Assembly (NCBI GenBank): GCA_003165075.1
Contig: PLSM01000139.1
Coordinates: forward strand, 24,006 to 88,005
Direction: 5' to 3'
DNA length: 64,000 bases
From: Acidobacteriaceae bacterium
GTDB lineage: Bacteria; Acidobacteriota; Terriglobia; Terriglobales; Acidobacteriaceae
In this document: positions 37,041 through 45,174 of the stretch, one piece after another
Position numbering within the stretch: the stretch's first letter is position 1
Layout of the letters: every line of letters starts with the position of its first letter
The notes under the pieces: generated by a model
What the model saw: only the letters and a program-made list of their open reading frames with translations
Told to the model about the DNA's origin: nothing
Databases searched by the model: none
Position numbers and translations under genes: made by a program

Positions 37041-39395
37041 CTACTTTGTTGACCCAAACACCGTCTTGGCCATGCCCACGTTTTCATATCTGTCGTAGAC
37101 GCGCACCGTCAACAAGTGCTCGCTGGTCTTGCCGTCAATTCCCGAGGCCGGAATTTGAAGCTCATAGTGCTCGCGCTTCGAGTCGGAAATTTTGTCCAGC
37201 GGCTCCACAAACTGCCACGGCCCCGCATCCAGCGAGTACTCGGCGTGGGCAATCGGCGAGGCCGCATCCTCGGCGTCGAAAGTTACGCGTACAGATTTGG
37301 GGCAGGAGGCCTGAGCGCAGGTTGCTGTCTCTTCGGCTGCCTTGAGCGAGAGAACCACCGGCGGGGTGGTGTCCACCTCGAACCGCTCGCTCTCCTTTGC
37401 GCCCGTGAGCGCGTCCCCGGGAGTATGCGAGGGTGCGTCGGAAGCTACGACCCTGACCTGGTACCCGCCGTCGGGAATCAGCGCCGCATCGAAACTGTAG
37501 GCCTTTTCGGTAATCTTGTCCTTCAGCAGCCGCCAGACGTGTTCCCCGTCGCCGCGCAGGTAGAGCGAATAAGTGAGATCGTCGCCGTTGTCGTCGTGCG
37601 CCGCCCAGCGCACCGTGATGGCGGTGCGGTCCTTCGTGGCCTGCAGCGGAGCGTTGGAGCCTGCGTCGAAGGGGATGCCGCCCGTGCCCTGGCTGGCCGC
37701 TGGAAACGCGACGTTCACCGTCGGCGGCTGGTTGCCGGCCAGGTTCTGTGCATTAAGGCGCGCGCCCGGGACAACCACCATGTCATCCACCACGGGAGCG
37801 GCATTCACAGGCAGGTAATTCACGCCTACGCTGCCCACATTTCCGCCCGCGTGCAGCACGGCCTTCCACTGCAGAAAGCGCCCCGCCGGCGAAGCCACTG
37901 CGCCTGCATTCAACAATTGCCAGTCACTCCACCCGCGTACCGGCTGCTCCACGTTGCCGGTTCGCGTCCACAACTCATACCCCGTTGAACCCGGCTGCAC
38001 CTCGACGCGGCCAAAGCGTGCCAGCGCGCCCGCATCCAGCACATCGCTGGCGTACTCATGCTTTTCGGCGGGGCACAGGCAATACAGCTTGCCGGTGTTG
38101 CCCGTGCCAATCAGAATGCCACTCATCTTCTCTGAGTTCGTGACCGTTGCTAAACTCAGCCCTTGCTGTGCCTCAAGGTGCGCAATGTCCGCATAATTGC
38201 CATTGGCCGCGATGCGAAAGATGCGCCCGCGATTGCCGCTCAGAGCCAGCAGGCCATCCGTCCTCGCTGTCAGCGCGTAGACCACCTCGTCCTTACCGGC
38301 CCATATCTTGCGCGGCGCCTGGCCCGCGCTCAATGCGTAAATCTCGCTTCCCTCAGGAACGGAAGCGCTCGTATTGGCGGCCTGTAGCGAGCTCGGCTGA
38401 ACCACGGTGAAGGTCACCATGCCGATTCCCTGAACCGGCAGCGGCGGCAGCGGATTGCGTGTCTTGTCGCCCACGCCGGCGGCATAAATGGTTCCATCGG
38501 AGGCCACGGCCACCGACGTAATCTCGCGTCTTGGAGCCTCAAACAGCACATAGCCCTTGCCCTGTGGACTGATGCGGTAGACCAGTCCGCTGCCGTCCGA
38601 GCCCGCGATTAGGTTGCCCGTCGCGTCCCACGCCAGGGTGCGAATATGCTGCTCGTCGCTCTTGAAAAACTGCTCTGCCGGGGCACCGGGTTTTGCGGGG
38701 TCCATGCGATACACCGCTCCGGGACCTCCGGTAGCGATGTAGAGCCGACCCTCGGCGTCGAACGTCATGTCCCAGATGTAGTGCGAATTTGCATCGGCCT
38801 TTTCGTCGACCGGCTTGGCGCCGCGGTCCCTGACGGCGCCGGAATCACCCGCCTTGCCAGCCTCCGCCTTGCCAGCCTCCACCTTGCCAAGGTCGAAGAC
38901 CACCGTGGCTGTGGCTGCATCCTGCTTTGCCGCAGCATTCGGGTTAAGTTTATAAACCTTGCCTCTGGGCAGCGTGGCCGCGTAGAGCGCTCCATCGGGC
39001 CCCAGTCGCACCACCTGCACGCTCAGGTCTTTCGTCTCAAACAGGGTGAAGGGCTTGCTGTTCTTCTCACTTCCGGTGCGCAGCACGGTGGCCGGCGAAC
39101 CAGTTCCCAGGTACGCCGTGCCGTTCTTGTCCACCGCCACCGACCACACGAATGTCGAAGGGGTGGCCAGCATTTCGCTCGGCGCCGGTCCCTCGCGCAG
39201 ATGTCCGTCGCTCCCGATCGCGACTCCCTGCGGCGTCCCTTTCTCAAACTCCTCAAGGCGGGACTGGGTCCACAGGTGCGTGCCCTGGGCTGCCACCGGA
39301 GCCGAACCAGCAGCGGCAGCCACAAGAGCCAGCACCAGTGCGGCAAAACTGAGCGCGGAGTGAGGACGGTCGACAGTGCAAGCCGGAACAAACAT
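37041..39395 (-). CDS. Exported beta-propeller protein with C-terminal Ig-like domains
   Basis: A 784-residue exported protein; the ATG at 39395 gives a signal peptide (SALSFAALVLALVAAAAG). Repeated four-strand blades with D..G..Y.....P..V......G form a propeller over residues 50-460 (VAVDKNGTAYLGTGSPATVL, DAEGRLYIATGGPGAVYRM, AWDATGNLIAGSDGSGLVYR). The last ~300 residues contain beta-sandwich modules of the fibronectin/Ig type (ITVRWAAHDDNGDDLTYSLY). The permease starts 5 bases downstream, so one transcript is likely. The Mu-type element sits only 52 bases upstream, so its original promoter may be displaced. Confidence 0.75.
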   Translation of the reverse strand: MFVPACTVDRPHSALSFAALVLALVAAAAGSAPVAAQGTHLWTQSRLEEFEKGTPQGVAIGSDGHLREGPAPSEMLATPSTFVWSVAVDKNGTAYLGTGSPATVLRTGSEKNSKPFTLFETKDLSVQVVRLGPDGALYAATLPRGKVYKLNPNAAAKQDAATATVVFDLGKVEAGKAEAGKAGDSGAVRDRGAKPVDEKADANSHYIWDMTFDAEGRLYIATGGPGAVYRMDPAKPGAPAEQFFKSDEQHIRTLAWDATGNLIAGSDGSGLVYRISPQGKGYVLFEAPRREITSVAVASDGTIYAAGVGDKTRNPLPPLPVQGIGMVTFTVVQPSSLQAANTSASVPEGSEIYALSAGQAPRKIWAGKDEVVYALTARTDGLLALSGNRGRIFRIAANGNYADIAHLEAQQGLSLATVTNSEKMSGILIGTGNTGKLYCLCPAEKHEYASDVLDAGALARFGRVEVQPGSTGYELWTRTGNVEQPVRGWSDWQLLNAGAVASPAGRFLQWKAVLHAGGNVGSVGVNYLPVNAAPVVDDMVVVPGARLNAQNLAGNQPPTVNVAFPAASQGTGGIPFDAGSNAPLQATKDRTAITVRWAAHDDNGDDLTYSLYLRGDGEHVWRLLKDKITEKAYSFDAALIPDGGYQVRVVASDAPSHTPGDALTGAKESERFEVDTTPPVVLSLKAAEETATCAQASCPKSVRVTFDAEDAASPIAHAEYSLDAGPWQFVEPLDKISDSKREHYELQIPASGIDGKTSEHLLTVRVYDRYENVGMAKTVFGSTK

Positions 39396-39441
39396 GCTGC
39401 CGTTGAGTCTACTAGAGTAGCCGTGAGCGGACGATGCCACA

Positions 39442-39446
39442 ATGGC
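39442..39446. repeat. Target-site duplication, left copy (ATGGC)
   Basis: ATGGC immediately before the TGTG end of the element. The same five bases follow the CACA end at 52875-52879. Five bases is the duplication length produced by MuA-type transposases. Confidence 0.85.
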
Positions 39447-39458
39447 TGTGATTCCAAT

Positions 39459-39473
39459 ATTTACGTCGAGTAG
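39459..39473 (+). promoter_or_regulatory. Transposase-binding site L1
   Basis: ATTTACGTCGAGTAG, reading inward from the left tip. It shares the core TTACRTCGAGTR with three other end sites. Confidence 0.8.
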
Positions 39474-39597
39474 CGGTACGGTGCGGCCAGTCGCGGGAAT
39501 CGGCGGATCGCCGACTGGATATCGTACACCGAATCAATGATTTGGGACGCACCGCGGCGAGATATATCCCGCGAACTAATCGGCGGTCGCACCCAGC

Positions 39598-39612
39598 ATT
39601 ACATCGAGTAAA
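39598..39612 (+). promoter_or_regulatory. Transposase-binding site L2
   Basis: ATTACATCGAGTAAA, same orientation as L1 and 139 bases farther in. The wide L1-L2 gap matches the Mu left end. Confidence 0.8.
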
Positions 39613-39614
39613 CC

Positions 39615-39799
39615 GACCCAGCGGCCACCTAGCGGCCGATACGCTTCTAATAAAATCAACAGTTTACAGCCGCTCCGCGCAAAACCCACGAAAAGCCGTC
39701 ACAAGACGGCCGCTGGGTTGCCTAAGTCATTAAGGTGCAATAACTAAGATGCTTTGGCAGGTGCGTGTTGAGCGAGACCCAGCGGCCGACCCAGCGGCC
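39615..39799. repeat. Cluster of 12-bp iterons GACCCAGCGGCC near the left end
   Basis: Exact copies are at 39615-39626 and, as a tandem pair, at 39776-39787 and 39788-39799. A variant (ACCTAGCGGCC) lies at 39627-39637. An inverted copy (AACCCAGCGGCC on the minus strand) lies at 39708-39719. These are not transposase-core sites. Function is unknown. Confidence 0.75.
39691..39710 (-). terminator. Secondary terminator of the early operon
   Basis: On the minus strand GCCGTC-TTGT-GACGGC is followed by TTTT. It lies downstream of the main terminator of the leftward operon. Confidence 0.6.
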
Positions 39800-39903
39800 A
39801 TATGATTTTCAAAGTCGAAGCCGATTCTCAAAATCGCCTGGCGTGTTCTCTATCTGCGTAGATCGTTACTAAGTAGTCACTGTTCGCGAACATTTGCGGT
39901 CCC

Positions 39904-39932
39904 AAAAACAGCCCGCGCCGAAACGCGGGCTG
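39904..39932 (-). terminator. Main terminator of the leftward early operon
   Basis: On the minus strand a perfect 9-bp stem CAGCCCGCG/CGCGGGCTG with a 6-base loop (39909-39932) runs into TTTTT. It lies 20 bases after the last early gene. Confidence 0.88.
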
Positions 39933-39952
39933 CCCCCAATCAGACCCGACAG

Positions 39953-40672
39953 CTACACAATGGCTGGCTGCGGACTGTCGTCCCTCAAGCGCTGCATTTT
40001 TTTTCGCCACTCACGCATATCCATCGCTGGCTTGAGCTGGACGCACCCAGCATCGTCACGAACGTCTTCGAATAAATTGCGGTCATAGTGACCCGCCGGC
40101 AAGATCGCCGCCAAATCGCACGCCTCTAGGCAGTAGCTTGCGACATTGTCCGGGAGATCCATCACTTTCAACTCAGCGAACTCATTCCAGAATCCGAGAT
40201 CACTCAGCTTTTCAACATACATCTTCACGTTGTTCACGAAAGGCATGGCTTCTTGGAACGGATCTGAGGTACCCAACAGTTGCGCTCTTTTCATAAACCA
40301 GCTATCAATGTTGGGTGCGACGCAGCATCCGCACTTTTGGAGGAGCGACTGATCGCCGGCCAGATCTTGAGCGTTAAACCCGATTTCATCTAAGGCCATA
40401 GATATCAGCACGCTAGCTGGAACTCCAAAGAGTCGCTGAGCCTTTTGCGCCGAAAGGATAGTGCAGCTAATAAACAGGACCGCACAAAAATTGTCCATCA
40501 ATCCCATTGGCAGCAAGCCTCGCGCTTCCCACTTGTCTATCACCTCCCGGCTGGCACATTTTGAAAACCTAATAAGGGGCGTTAGCAGCTTCAGCATCTC
40601 CACTTCCGAGTCTCCAAACATCGGGACGTGGCCCTTATTGTCTTCTACCTTCAGCGCGCACGATTTTGACAT
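39953..40672 (-). CDS. Element protein, possibly a glucosaminidase-like lysis protein
   Basis: A 239-residue protein starting at the ATG at 40672 with a strong GGAGGAG site. Residues about 75-160 (SAQKAQRLFGVPASVLISMA and on) recall the FlgJ/glucosaminidase peptidoglycan-hydrolase domain, where the helix after the PASV motif normally ends in the catalytic glutamate (ALESGW). Here it reads ALDEIGF. If the similarity holds, it could be an endolysin-type protein, but the acid position is shifted and the rest is Cys-rich and unfamiliar. It is the last gene of the early operon. Most of the sequence I do not recognise. Confidence 0.45.
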   Translation of the reverse strand: MSKSCALKVEDNKGHVPMFGDSEVEMLKLLTPLIRFSKCASREVIDKWEARGLLPMGLMDNFCAVLFISCTILSAQKAQRLFGVPASVLISMALDEIGFNAQDLAGDQSLLQKCGCCVAPNIDSWFMKRAQLLGTSDPFQEAMPFVNNVKMYVEKLSDLGFWNEFAELKVMDLPDNVASYCLEACDLAAILPAGHYDRNLFEDVRDDAGCVQLKPAMDMREWRKKMQRLRDDSPQPAIV

Positions 40673-40836
40673 TTTGTTCTCCTCCTCGCCGGCTTTCCGC
40701 GGCCTAGGAAACACGCATTAGAATGGCTCAATGGCGAGGCGATCGCGTATTCGATTGCCGCGTCAAGGCTCAGATAGACGTTGCGAGCGTCTGTCTGAGC
40801 CGCTTCGTGAACCGTGATTCTCTCACGGCCGTTCAC
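40651..40836 (-). CDS. Small coupled ORF in the element's early operon
   Basis: A 61-residue frame with GAGGGG 5 bases before its GTG, overlapping the MuB-like stop as GTGA. It ends 21 bases inside the next gene. The coupling and ribosome-binding site suggest translation. The product is small, with an amphipathic middle and a basic tail (GKPARRRTKCQNRAR). No family is recognised. Confidence 0.4.
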   Translation of the reverse strand: MNGRERITVHEAAQTDARNVYLSLDAAIEYAIASPLSHSNACFLGRGKPARRRTKCQNRAR

Positions 40837-41843
40837 AGTGTCCCCTCGAAAGAATCGACCTTCTCACTGGCGGCGGCCTTGACCTGGTCAAGCGCGTTCG
40901 TCAAGGTGCGGACATTGATATAGGTCCGAGAGCCTTCAAAGGCGTCGCGCACGGTACAAGTCGCGATGAGTTGCTTCATTTTCGCCGCGGCCTTTTTGGA
41001 ATCCATGGAACTGAGCAGGTCGCCGATCTCTCGCTCGATAATTCCCTGAGCTTCGCGATCCTTCAGCCCTGGCAGACGAACCTTCGCAATGATGCGGGAA
41101 TTCCACTGCTCCAATGTGGCCGAGAATTTATCGAATTTCGACTTGAGATCGTGCGACCCAGCGAACAGCAGCGAGAAGTAAGGTGGCTCATCGAGCAGCT
41201 CACGCAATGTCTCATAACAGTCGATGGAGAGGTGTTGCGCCTCGTCAACAACTAGCAGTACTCGCCGATCAAGGAACTGAAAGTGAATGCCGGCCAGCAT
41301 CACATCGATCTGATTTGAAACTCTGCAGCCACAGGCGATAGCGATACGCCTTACCAAATCCCGCGGGGAGATTCCCAGTCGTCCATAGATGTAGAACGCG
41401 CGACGACCGGTCTCGTTGGCCATTTCCGAAAGATTCAATTTAGCGACCTGGTGCTTAAGCACGAAGGACTTCTGTGATCCAGGAGGCGCATAAATCATGT
41501 AGGCCACAGGCTTGGGGAGCAGCTTTTCGAAAGTCTCTTGGATGATCCGGACGTTCGTCGTTTCGTAAAGATCGCCTGTTATGCGAGTCAGAGGAGCGAT
41601 AGGGTGCTGATCGATGTAAGCTGCGGCCTTGGCAACCAACTGCCTCGCCGTCGCCGCGATATTGTGATAGGCACCCGACAGAAAGAGCCGCATGGCGGCC
41701 TCACTGTAGCCGAGCCTCTGCGCAAAATCGCGCGACTGAAGCCCAGTGCGCGCGAGGTAGTCTTCGATTCGGGCGCGCGCGGGGCCATTCACTTCCTCTT
41801 CCAGGGCAAGCGCAGCACGGTTGTATTCCACGTCGCGCTTCAT
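40833..41843 (-). CDS. MuB-like transposition ATPase
   Basis: A 336-residue AAA+ protein that would bind target DNA and activate the transposase. An N-terminal helix-turn-helix (about 30-62, LQSRDFAQRLGYSEAAMRLF) precedes the ATPase domain, as in Mu B. The Walker A loop reads APPGSQKSF (119-127), which departs from the usual GxxGxGKT by having Gln before the lysine. Walker B is LLVVDEAQ (196-203). A C-terminal helical part follows. The start overlaps the transposase stop by 4 bases, the usual A-B arrangement of Mu. Confidence 0.88.
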   Translation of the reverse strand: MKRDVEYNRAALALEEEVNGPARARIEDYLARTGLQSRDFAQRLGYSEAAMRLFLSGAYHNIAATARQLVAKAAAYIDQHPIAPLTRITGDLYETTNVRIIQETFEKLLPKPVAYMIYAPPGSQKSFVLKHQVAKLNLSEMANETGRRAFYIYGRLGISPRDLVRRIAIACGCRVSNQIDVMLAGIHFQFLDRRVLLVVDEAQHLSIDCYETLRELLDEPPYFSLLFAGSHDLKSKFDKFSATLEQWNSRIIAKVRLPGLKDREAQGIIEREIGDLLSSMDSKKAAAKMKQLIATCTVRDAFEGSRTYINVRTLTNALDQVKAAASEKVDSFEGTL

Positions 41844-44107
41844 CCGACTTTCTCCAATCCGAAATCCCTCAGGAGTCTCGCAGCGATATCGGCCGCGCTC
41901 ATGGGCGCCACGGCGGTTTTATCTGGGCGCAGCCGGGGCATGCGCTGCGAAATCACCGCGCCGACAGAGGAACCTTTTTCTTCTGGGAGATTGGGGTTGT
42001 TCCTCAGTAGCCGCTCGGCCAAGCGCTTACTGCCCTGGCCGGGGAGGATGTTTCGTGGCTCGTCTTCTGGCCGCACCCGAGGCATGCGATGCGAAATCAC
42101 CGTGCCAGCAATAGTGGGAAGCTGTAGACGGCCGTAGAGCGCATCTTCAGCCGTTTGCGCGCCGTTGGCGCGGGCCGTAGCCGCGATAGCCTTCAGGGTC
42201 TGCTTGGTGGCTTTTTCGAGGCCGCGGCGAATTGACATGCTTTCGGCAATCTGAGACTGAGTCGCCGGATCATTCGGCGCAAAACGGAGGAGGGGCTCAG
42301 CCTCAAGCCAGCCCAGAACGCGGCCATCCATAGTAAGTGCCAATGCAAACTCGGGGTCCTCGGGGTTCCAGTCGATCAAGATCTCCGTCTCATTGGCCTC
42401 GTGCATCGCGGCCCAGGCCATGCGATCTTCAGGCCGTGGCGTGTAACGGTAATTGCGCAGTTGCACGGCGCATTCGCGAACCGTGCGCTGGACGCGTTCG
42501 CAAAAGAGCAAGGCGAGCGTCGCCGCATCGGGTACGGGCTTCTGATTGGGATTCAGTTCAGCGCTGAAGACCTCATTTGGTGAACGACCGTCCATTCCTT
42601 CGCCGCGTTGCGGCGTGTCATTGTACTCGGCAATCCAGGAGAGACAGCCAAGAATGAACCGGCTCGCGAGGGGATGATCCGACTCTTCAACGCGGCCTGC
42701 CTTCAGCAGCCGACGATGACGCATCATGGCCTTTTCTGTGGATTCGGGCCGTGTGAAAGGTGATCCAGAGGTATACGTAGAATGAACGGCGTCGAAGTGC
42801 ATGTGCATCGTCTGGAAGAATCTTTCCACATGTTTGCTCTGAGGATGACGAGGAATGCAGTGTGTGACCGAGATTCCGAGGCGCGAGAGAATTCCGGTCT
42901 GCGCGATGGTTTTGTATTCTTCTTCCCACCATCCCTTGGGAGCTTTCGCGTCGTCGTCGTATTCGGGCAGATCGCAAGCGTGCGCCGCGCCCTTGGCGAC
43001 TTTTTTGTAATCACGGCCGTTGTCGACGTAGACGCCCTCGGGAGGGCCGACTTCCAGCATCGCGCGGACCATCGTTGCGGAGATCGAACGGGAGCTGCCT
43101 TCCCACGCCCAGGTAGCCCAGGCCTTGCGGCTCCGATAGTCGACAAAGGCCGACATGCGCAATCGGCCCGGTGTGCCAAAGGGAACGTCAAAAAAGAGAT
43201 CGTTGGAAATTTCGACGTCATGGATGGCGTGATCTCCTACCCAAATTTGGTTCGCATAAACATCGACATATCCACGCTTCAGGTAGGGCGCCATGCGCTC
43301 CCGATACTCGCGCAGCCCTTCTCGCGCGAGGGTTTTCATGGCCGGGGAAACGCTCTTGGAGAGGAAAACGCGGATGGTTTCGCGACTTGGCAGATCGTCT
43401 TCGGAAAGGCTCAGCGCCTGAGCTTCGTACTCAATTTGGTCCGCTATGAAACTGATCGACGTTCTTTCATTTAAGTAAAGATGCGCGGCTAGAATCGCAG
43501 CGTCGCGGTGTTTTGCAAACCAGCGGGATTGGCCCCTGTCGCTCCGGAAGCGATCGAACAGACCATCGGCGCCTTTTCGCTTAAAATTCCCGTACCAGGT
43601 CCAGATCGTGGAGGGCTTAGATTCGTGCTCCTTCGCTATCTGAAGTACGAGATCGCTCAGATTCTTGACCTCGCGACCGTTTTGGATGCACCAGCAACGC
43701 CGCTCCGCTGGCGTCTCCAACTGTGAGTATTCGAGCATGGGATTGATAACGGCCAGCCGTTTCGCGATCTGCTCTTTTTGAGCGTCCGTGACGGCCCGAC
43801 AGGGAGCTTCCGCCGAAGCGGATTGTGGCCCGAATACGATGAGCTGCGCGCTGTTCGTCTTCTCGCGTGCTGGATCGATGACGGCGAGGGCAACGCGGCG
43901 AGAATTCAATTTGACCTGTAGATCGGTTGGCAAGGAGAGCGAGGAATACTCACGGGCGCGGCGCCCGTTGGGCTTCTGTTCCCCCACAGGACGACACTTC
44001 AATTGGCGAGCTGCGGCCTTATGCCGAATGGTCGAATCCTTCCAGCCAGTCAGGTCGCTCAATTCCTCGGGACTCAGCCAATATTCGGTCATGCCGGGCT
44101 CACTCAC
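41840..44107 (-). CDS. MuA-like DDE transposase
   Basis: A 755-residue transposase. N-terminal helix-turn-helix domains (residues about 10-260) bind the end sites. The RNase H-like core follows with the DDE triad D292 (WVGDHAIHD), D362 (YVDNGRDY) and E428 (KHVERFF), spaced 70 and 66 residues, close to Mu A. A beta-barrel domain (about 530-615) and a C-terminal helical region follow. The last 90 residues hold two copies of a module about 48 residues long, VIS-H/Q-RMPR-V/L-RP then a helix ending RLLR. In Mu this region contacts MuB and ClpX. The GTG at 44107 overlaps the preceding gene by 8 bases; an internal ATG lies 5 codons in. Confidence 0.93.
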   Translation of the reverse strand: MSEPGMTEYWLSPEELSDLTGWKDSTIRHKAAARQLKCRPVGEQKPNGRRAREYSSLSLPTDLQVKLNSRRVALAVIDPAREKTNSAQLIVFGPQSASAEAPCRAVTDAQKEQIAKRLAVINPMLEYSQLETPAERRCWCIQNGREVKNLSDLVLQIAKEHESKPSTIWTWYGNFKRKGADGLFDRFRSDRGQSRWFAKHRDAAILAAHLYLNERTSISFIADQIEYEAQALSLSEDDLPSRETIRVFLSKSVSPAMKTLAREGLREYRERMAPYLKRGYVDVYANQIWVGDHAIHDVEISNDLFFDVPFGTPGRLRMSAFVDYRSRKAWATWAWEGSSRSISATMVRAMLEVGPPEGVYVDNGRDYKKVAKGAAHACDLPEYDDDAKAPKGWWEEEYKTIAQTGILSRLGISVTHCIPRHPQSKHVERFFQTMHMHFDAVHSTYTSGSPFTRPESTEKAMMRHRRLLKAGRVEESDHPLASRFILGCLSWIAEYNDTPQRGEGMDGRSPNEVFSAELNPNQKPVPDAATLALLFCERVQRTVRECAVQLRNYRYTPRPEDRMAWAAMHEANETEILIDWNPEDPEFALALTMDGRVLGWLEAEPLLRFAPNDPATQSQIAESMSIRRGLEKATKQTLKAIAATARANGAQTAEDALYGRLQLPTIAGTVISHRMPRVRPEDEPRNILPGQGSKRLAERLLRNNPNLPEEKGSSVGAVISQRMPRLRPDKTAVAPMSAADIAARLLRDFGLEKVG

Positions 44108-44723
44108 TCCGATCCTTGCTCGCAGCGAGGAGCCCGCGTTCCAGGTCAGAGAACATCAATTCGCGATAGGCGCGCTGTCCTTCAAGGGCTAATTTCACGA
44201 GCGCCGGCAACGCTGAGCGAAGCCACACGCGCACCGTTTCGTAGCTGGGCAATTGCGCCTCGGAAATCCCAAGTAATTCGCGGTTGCGAACGATCGCTCC
44301 GTGAATAGCGCGCGCAGTGGGCTGCAAAGCGAGATGCAGATAAGCCACAAAGACGGCCGCTTTATGATTCTGACTGAAAAAGCGCGATGATCCCTTGTCC
44401 TTGCGCGGGCGCGGGCTCAACGCTTTCGAGCCATCCTTCCTAAGCTTGGAGAGTTTGCGATAGATGGTCCGGACGCATCGACCGCTGTGTTTAGCACACC
44501 ACTTGATCGCGTCGCCTTGTCTGGATGCTCGCTCTCCATTGGGCAAGATGTACGGAAAGATCCGGTCGCCTGGCAGTTCAGAGAGATCCACCAACGGAGC
44601 GTAGACATCGTAGCGCTCTTCCGTTTCTGATCCTCCGCGATGGCATCGCTCAACGCGAAGCGGCCGGTCAATCGACCTCCTCGGCGCCTTGGGAATCAAG
44701 GAAGAATCTCTCGTCGCTTTCAT
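44100..44723 (-). CDS. Paralogue of the transposase DNA-binding region, lacking the DDE core
   Basis: A 207-residue protein; the ATG at 44723 has GAGG 7 bases upstream. Residues about 75-195 align by eye with residues 150-275 of the transposase encoded next. CVRTIYRKLSKLRKDGSKAL corresponds to KPSTIWTWYGNFKRKGADGL. LPSYETVRVWL corresponds to LPSRETIRVFL. LALEGQRAYRE corresponds to LAREGLREYRE. The catalytic domain is absent. It could bind the same DNA ends and modulate transposition, or be a duplicated piece. A frame-shifted remnant of one longer gene is unlikely because the transposase keeps its own full N-terminus. Confidence 0.7.
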   Translation of the reverse strand: MKATRDSSLIPKAPRRSIDRPLRVERCHRGGSETEERYDVYAPLVDLSELPGDRIFPYILPNGERASRQGDAIKWCAKHSGRCVRTIYRKLSKLRKDGSKALSPRPRKDKGSSRFFSQNHKAAVFVAYLHLALQPTARAIHGAIVRNRELLGISEAQLPSYETVRVWLRSALPALVKLALEGQRAYRELMFSDLERGLLAASKDRSE

Positions 44724-44724
44724 T

Positions 44725-45093
44725 TCAAGTCCTCGGTTCGGTCGGCCGACTCTGCTCAACCGTCTCTGCGATTGCGCGATGCTGCTCTATTTCGCGTTGT
44801 CCCACCTGCAGGCTCTTTTGGTCATCGGGACTGAGCAAAAGTCGCCCTAGGGAGTGGTCCCCAGTGATGTCGCAGAACGGAACGATCCAGGCAACAGGGA
44901 ATCGATAATCCGTGCGGCTTTCCGCGGTATAGTTGTCCAAAGATCGAACCTTGAGGGGCATGCCTATTGCGATCGAGAGTTCCTCTGCTATTGCTTCGCG
45001 ACTCTTCGAGCAACCTTTGATGGCCTTGGAGAGCGCTTTCCTGACCGTCCTATCCATGGCGGCGTAGTTGGAGGGTGAAATTGCGTCCTTCAT
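44725..45093 (-). CDS. CII-like phage regulatory protein
   Basis: A 122-residue protein, first gene of the leftward early operon. The middle (SREAIAEELSIAIGMPLKVR, SLDNYTAESRTDYRFPVAWI, CDITGDHSLGRLLL) has the helix-rich pattern of phage CII/YdaS-type regulators. Its position next to the divergent repressor fits a role in the lysis-lysogeny switch. The family call is tentative, as no diagnostic motif is decisive. The C-terminal 30 residues are Gln/Glu-rich. Confidence 0.5.
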   Translation of the reverse strand: MKDAISPSNYAAMDRTVRKALSKAIKGCSKSREAIAEELSIAIGMPLKVRSLDNYTAESRTDYRFPVAWIVPFCDITGDHSLGRLLLSPDDQKSLQVGQREIEQHRAIAETVEQSRPTEPRT

Positions 45094-45174
45094 TTTCGCT
45101 TCCTTTTCGCGTATCCGGTGTAGACACTACCTGTAGCGGGATAATACATCCAAAGTTTTCCGAGGTCAACAGAT
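45094..45174. promoter_or_regulatory. Divergent control region between early operon and repressor
   Basis: An 81-base gap between divergent starts. A rightward promoter candidate is TAGACA (45121-45126) and TAATAC (45142-45147), with a short 15-base spacer. TAGACACTAC and CCTGTAGCGG are partial inverted copies and may be repressor sites. GAGG precedes the repressor GTG. Confidence 0.45.

Noticed and set aside
39436..39446. 11-bp target duplication GCCACAATGGC instead of 5 bp
   Set aside because: The first six bases would then belong to the host on the right side, removing the CACA tip that mirrors TGTG and shifting R1 relative to L1. The 5-bp reading keeps both ends symmetrical and fits MuA chemistry.
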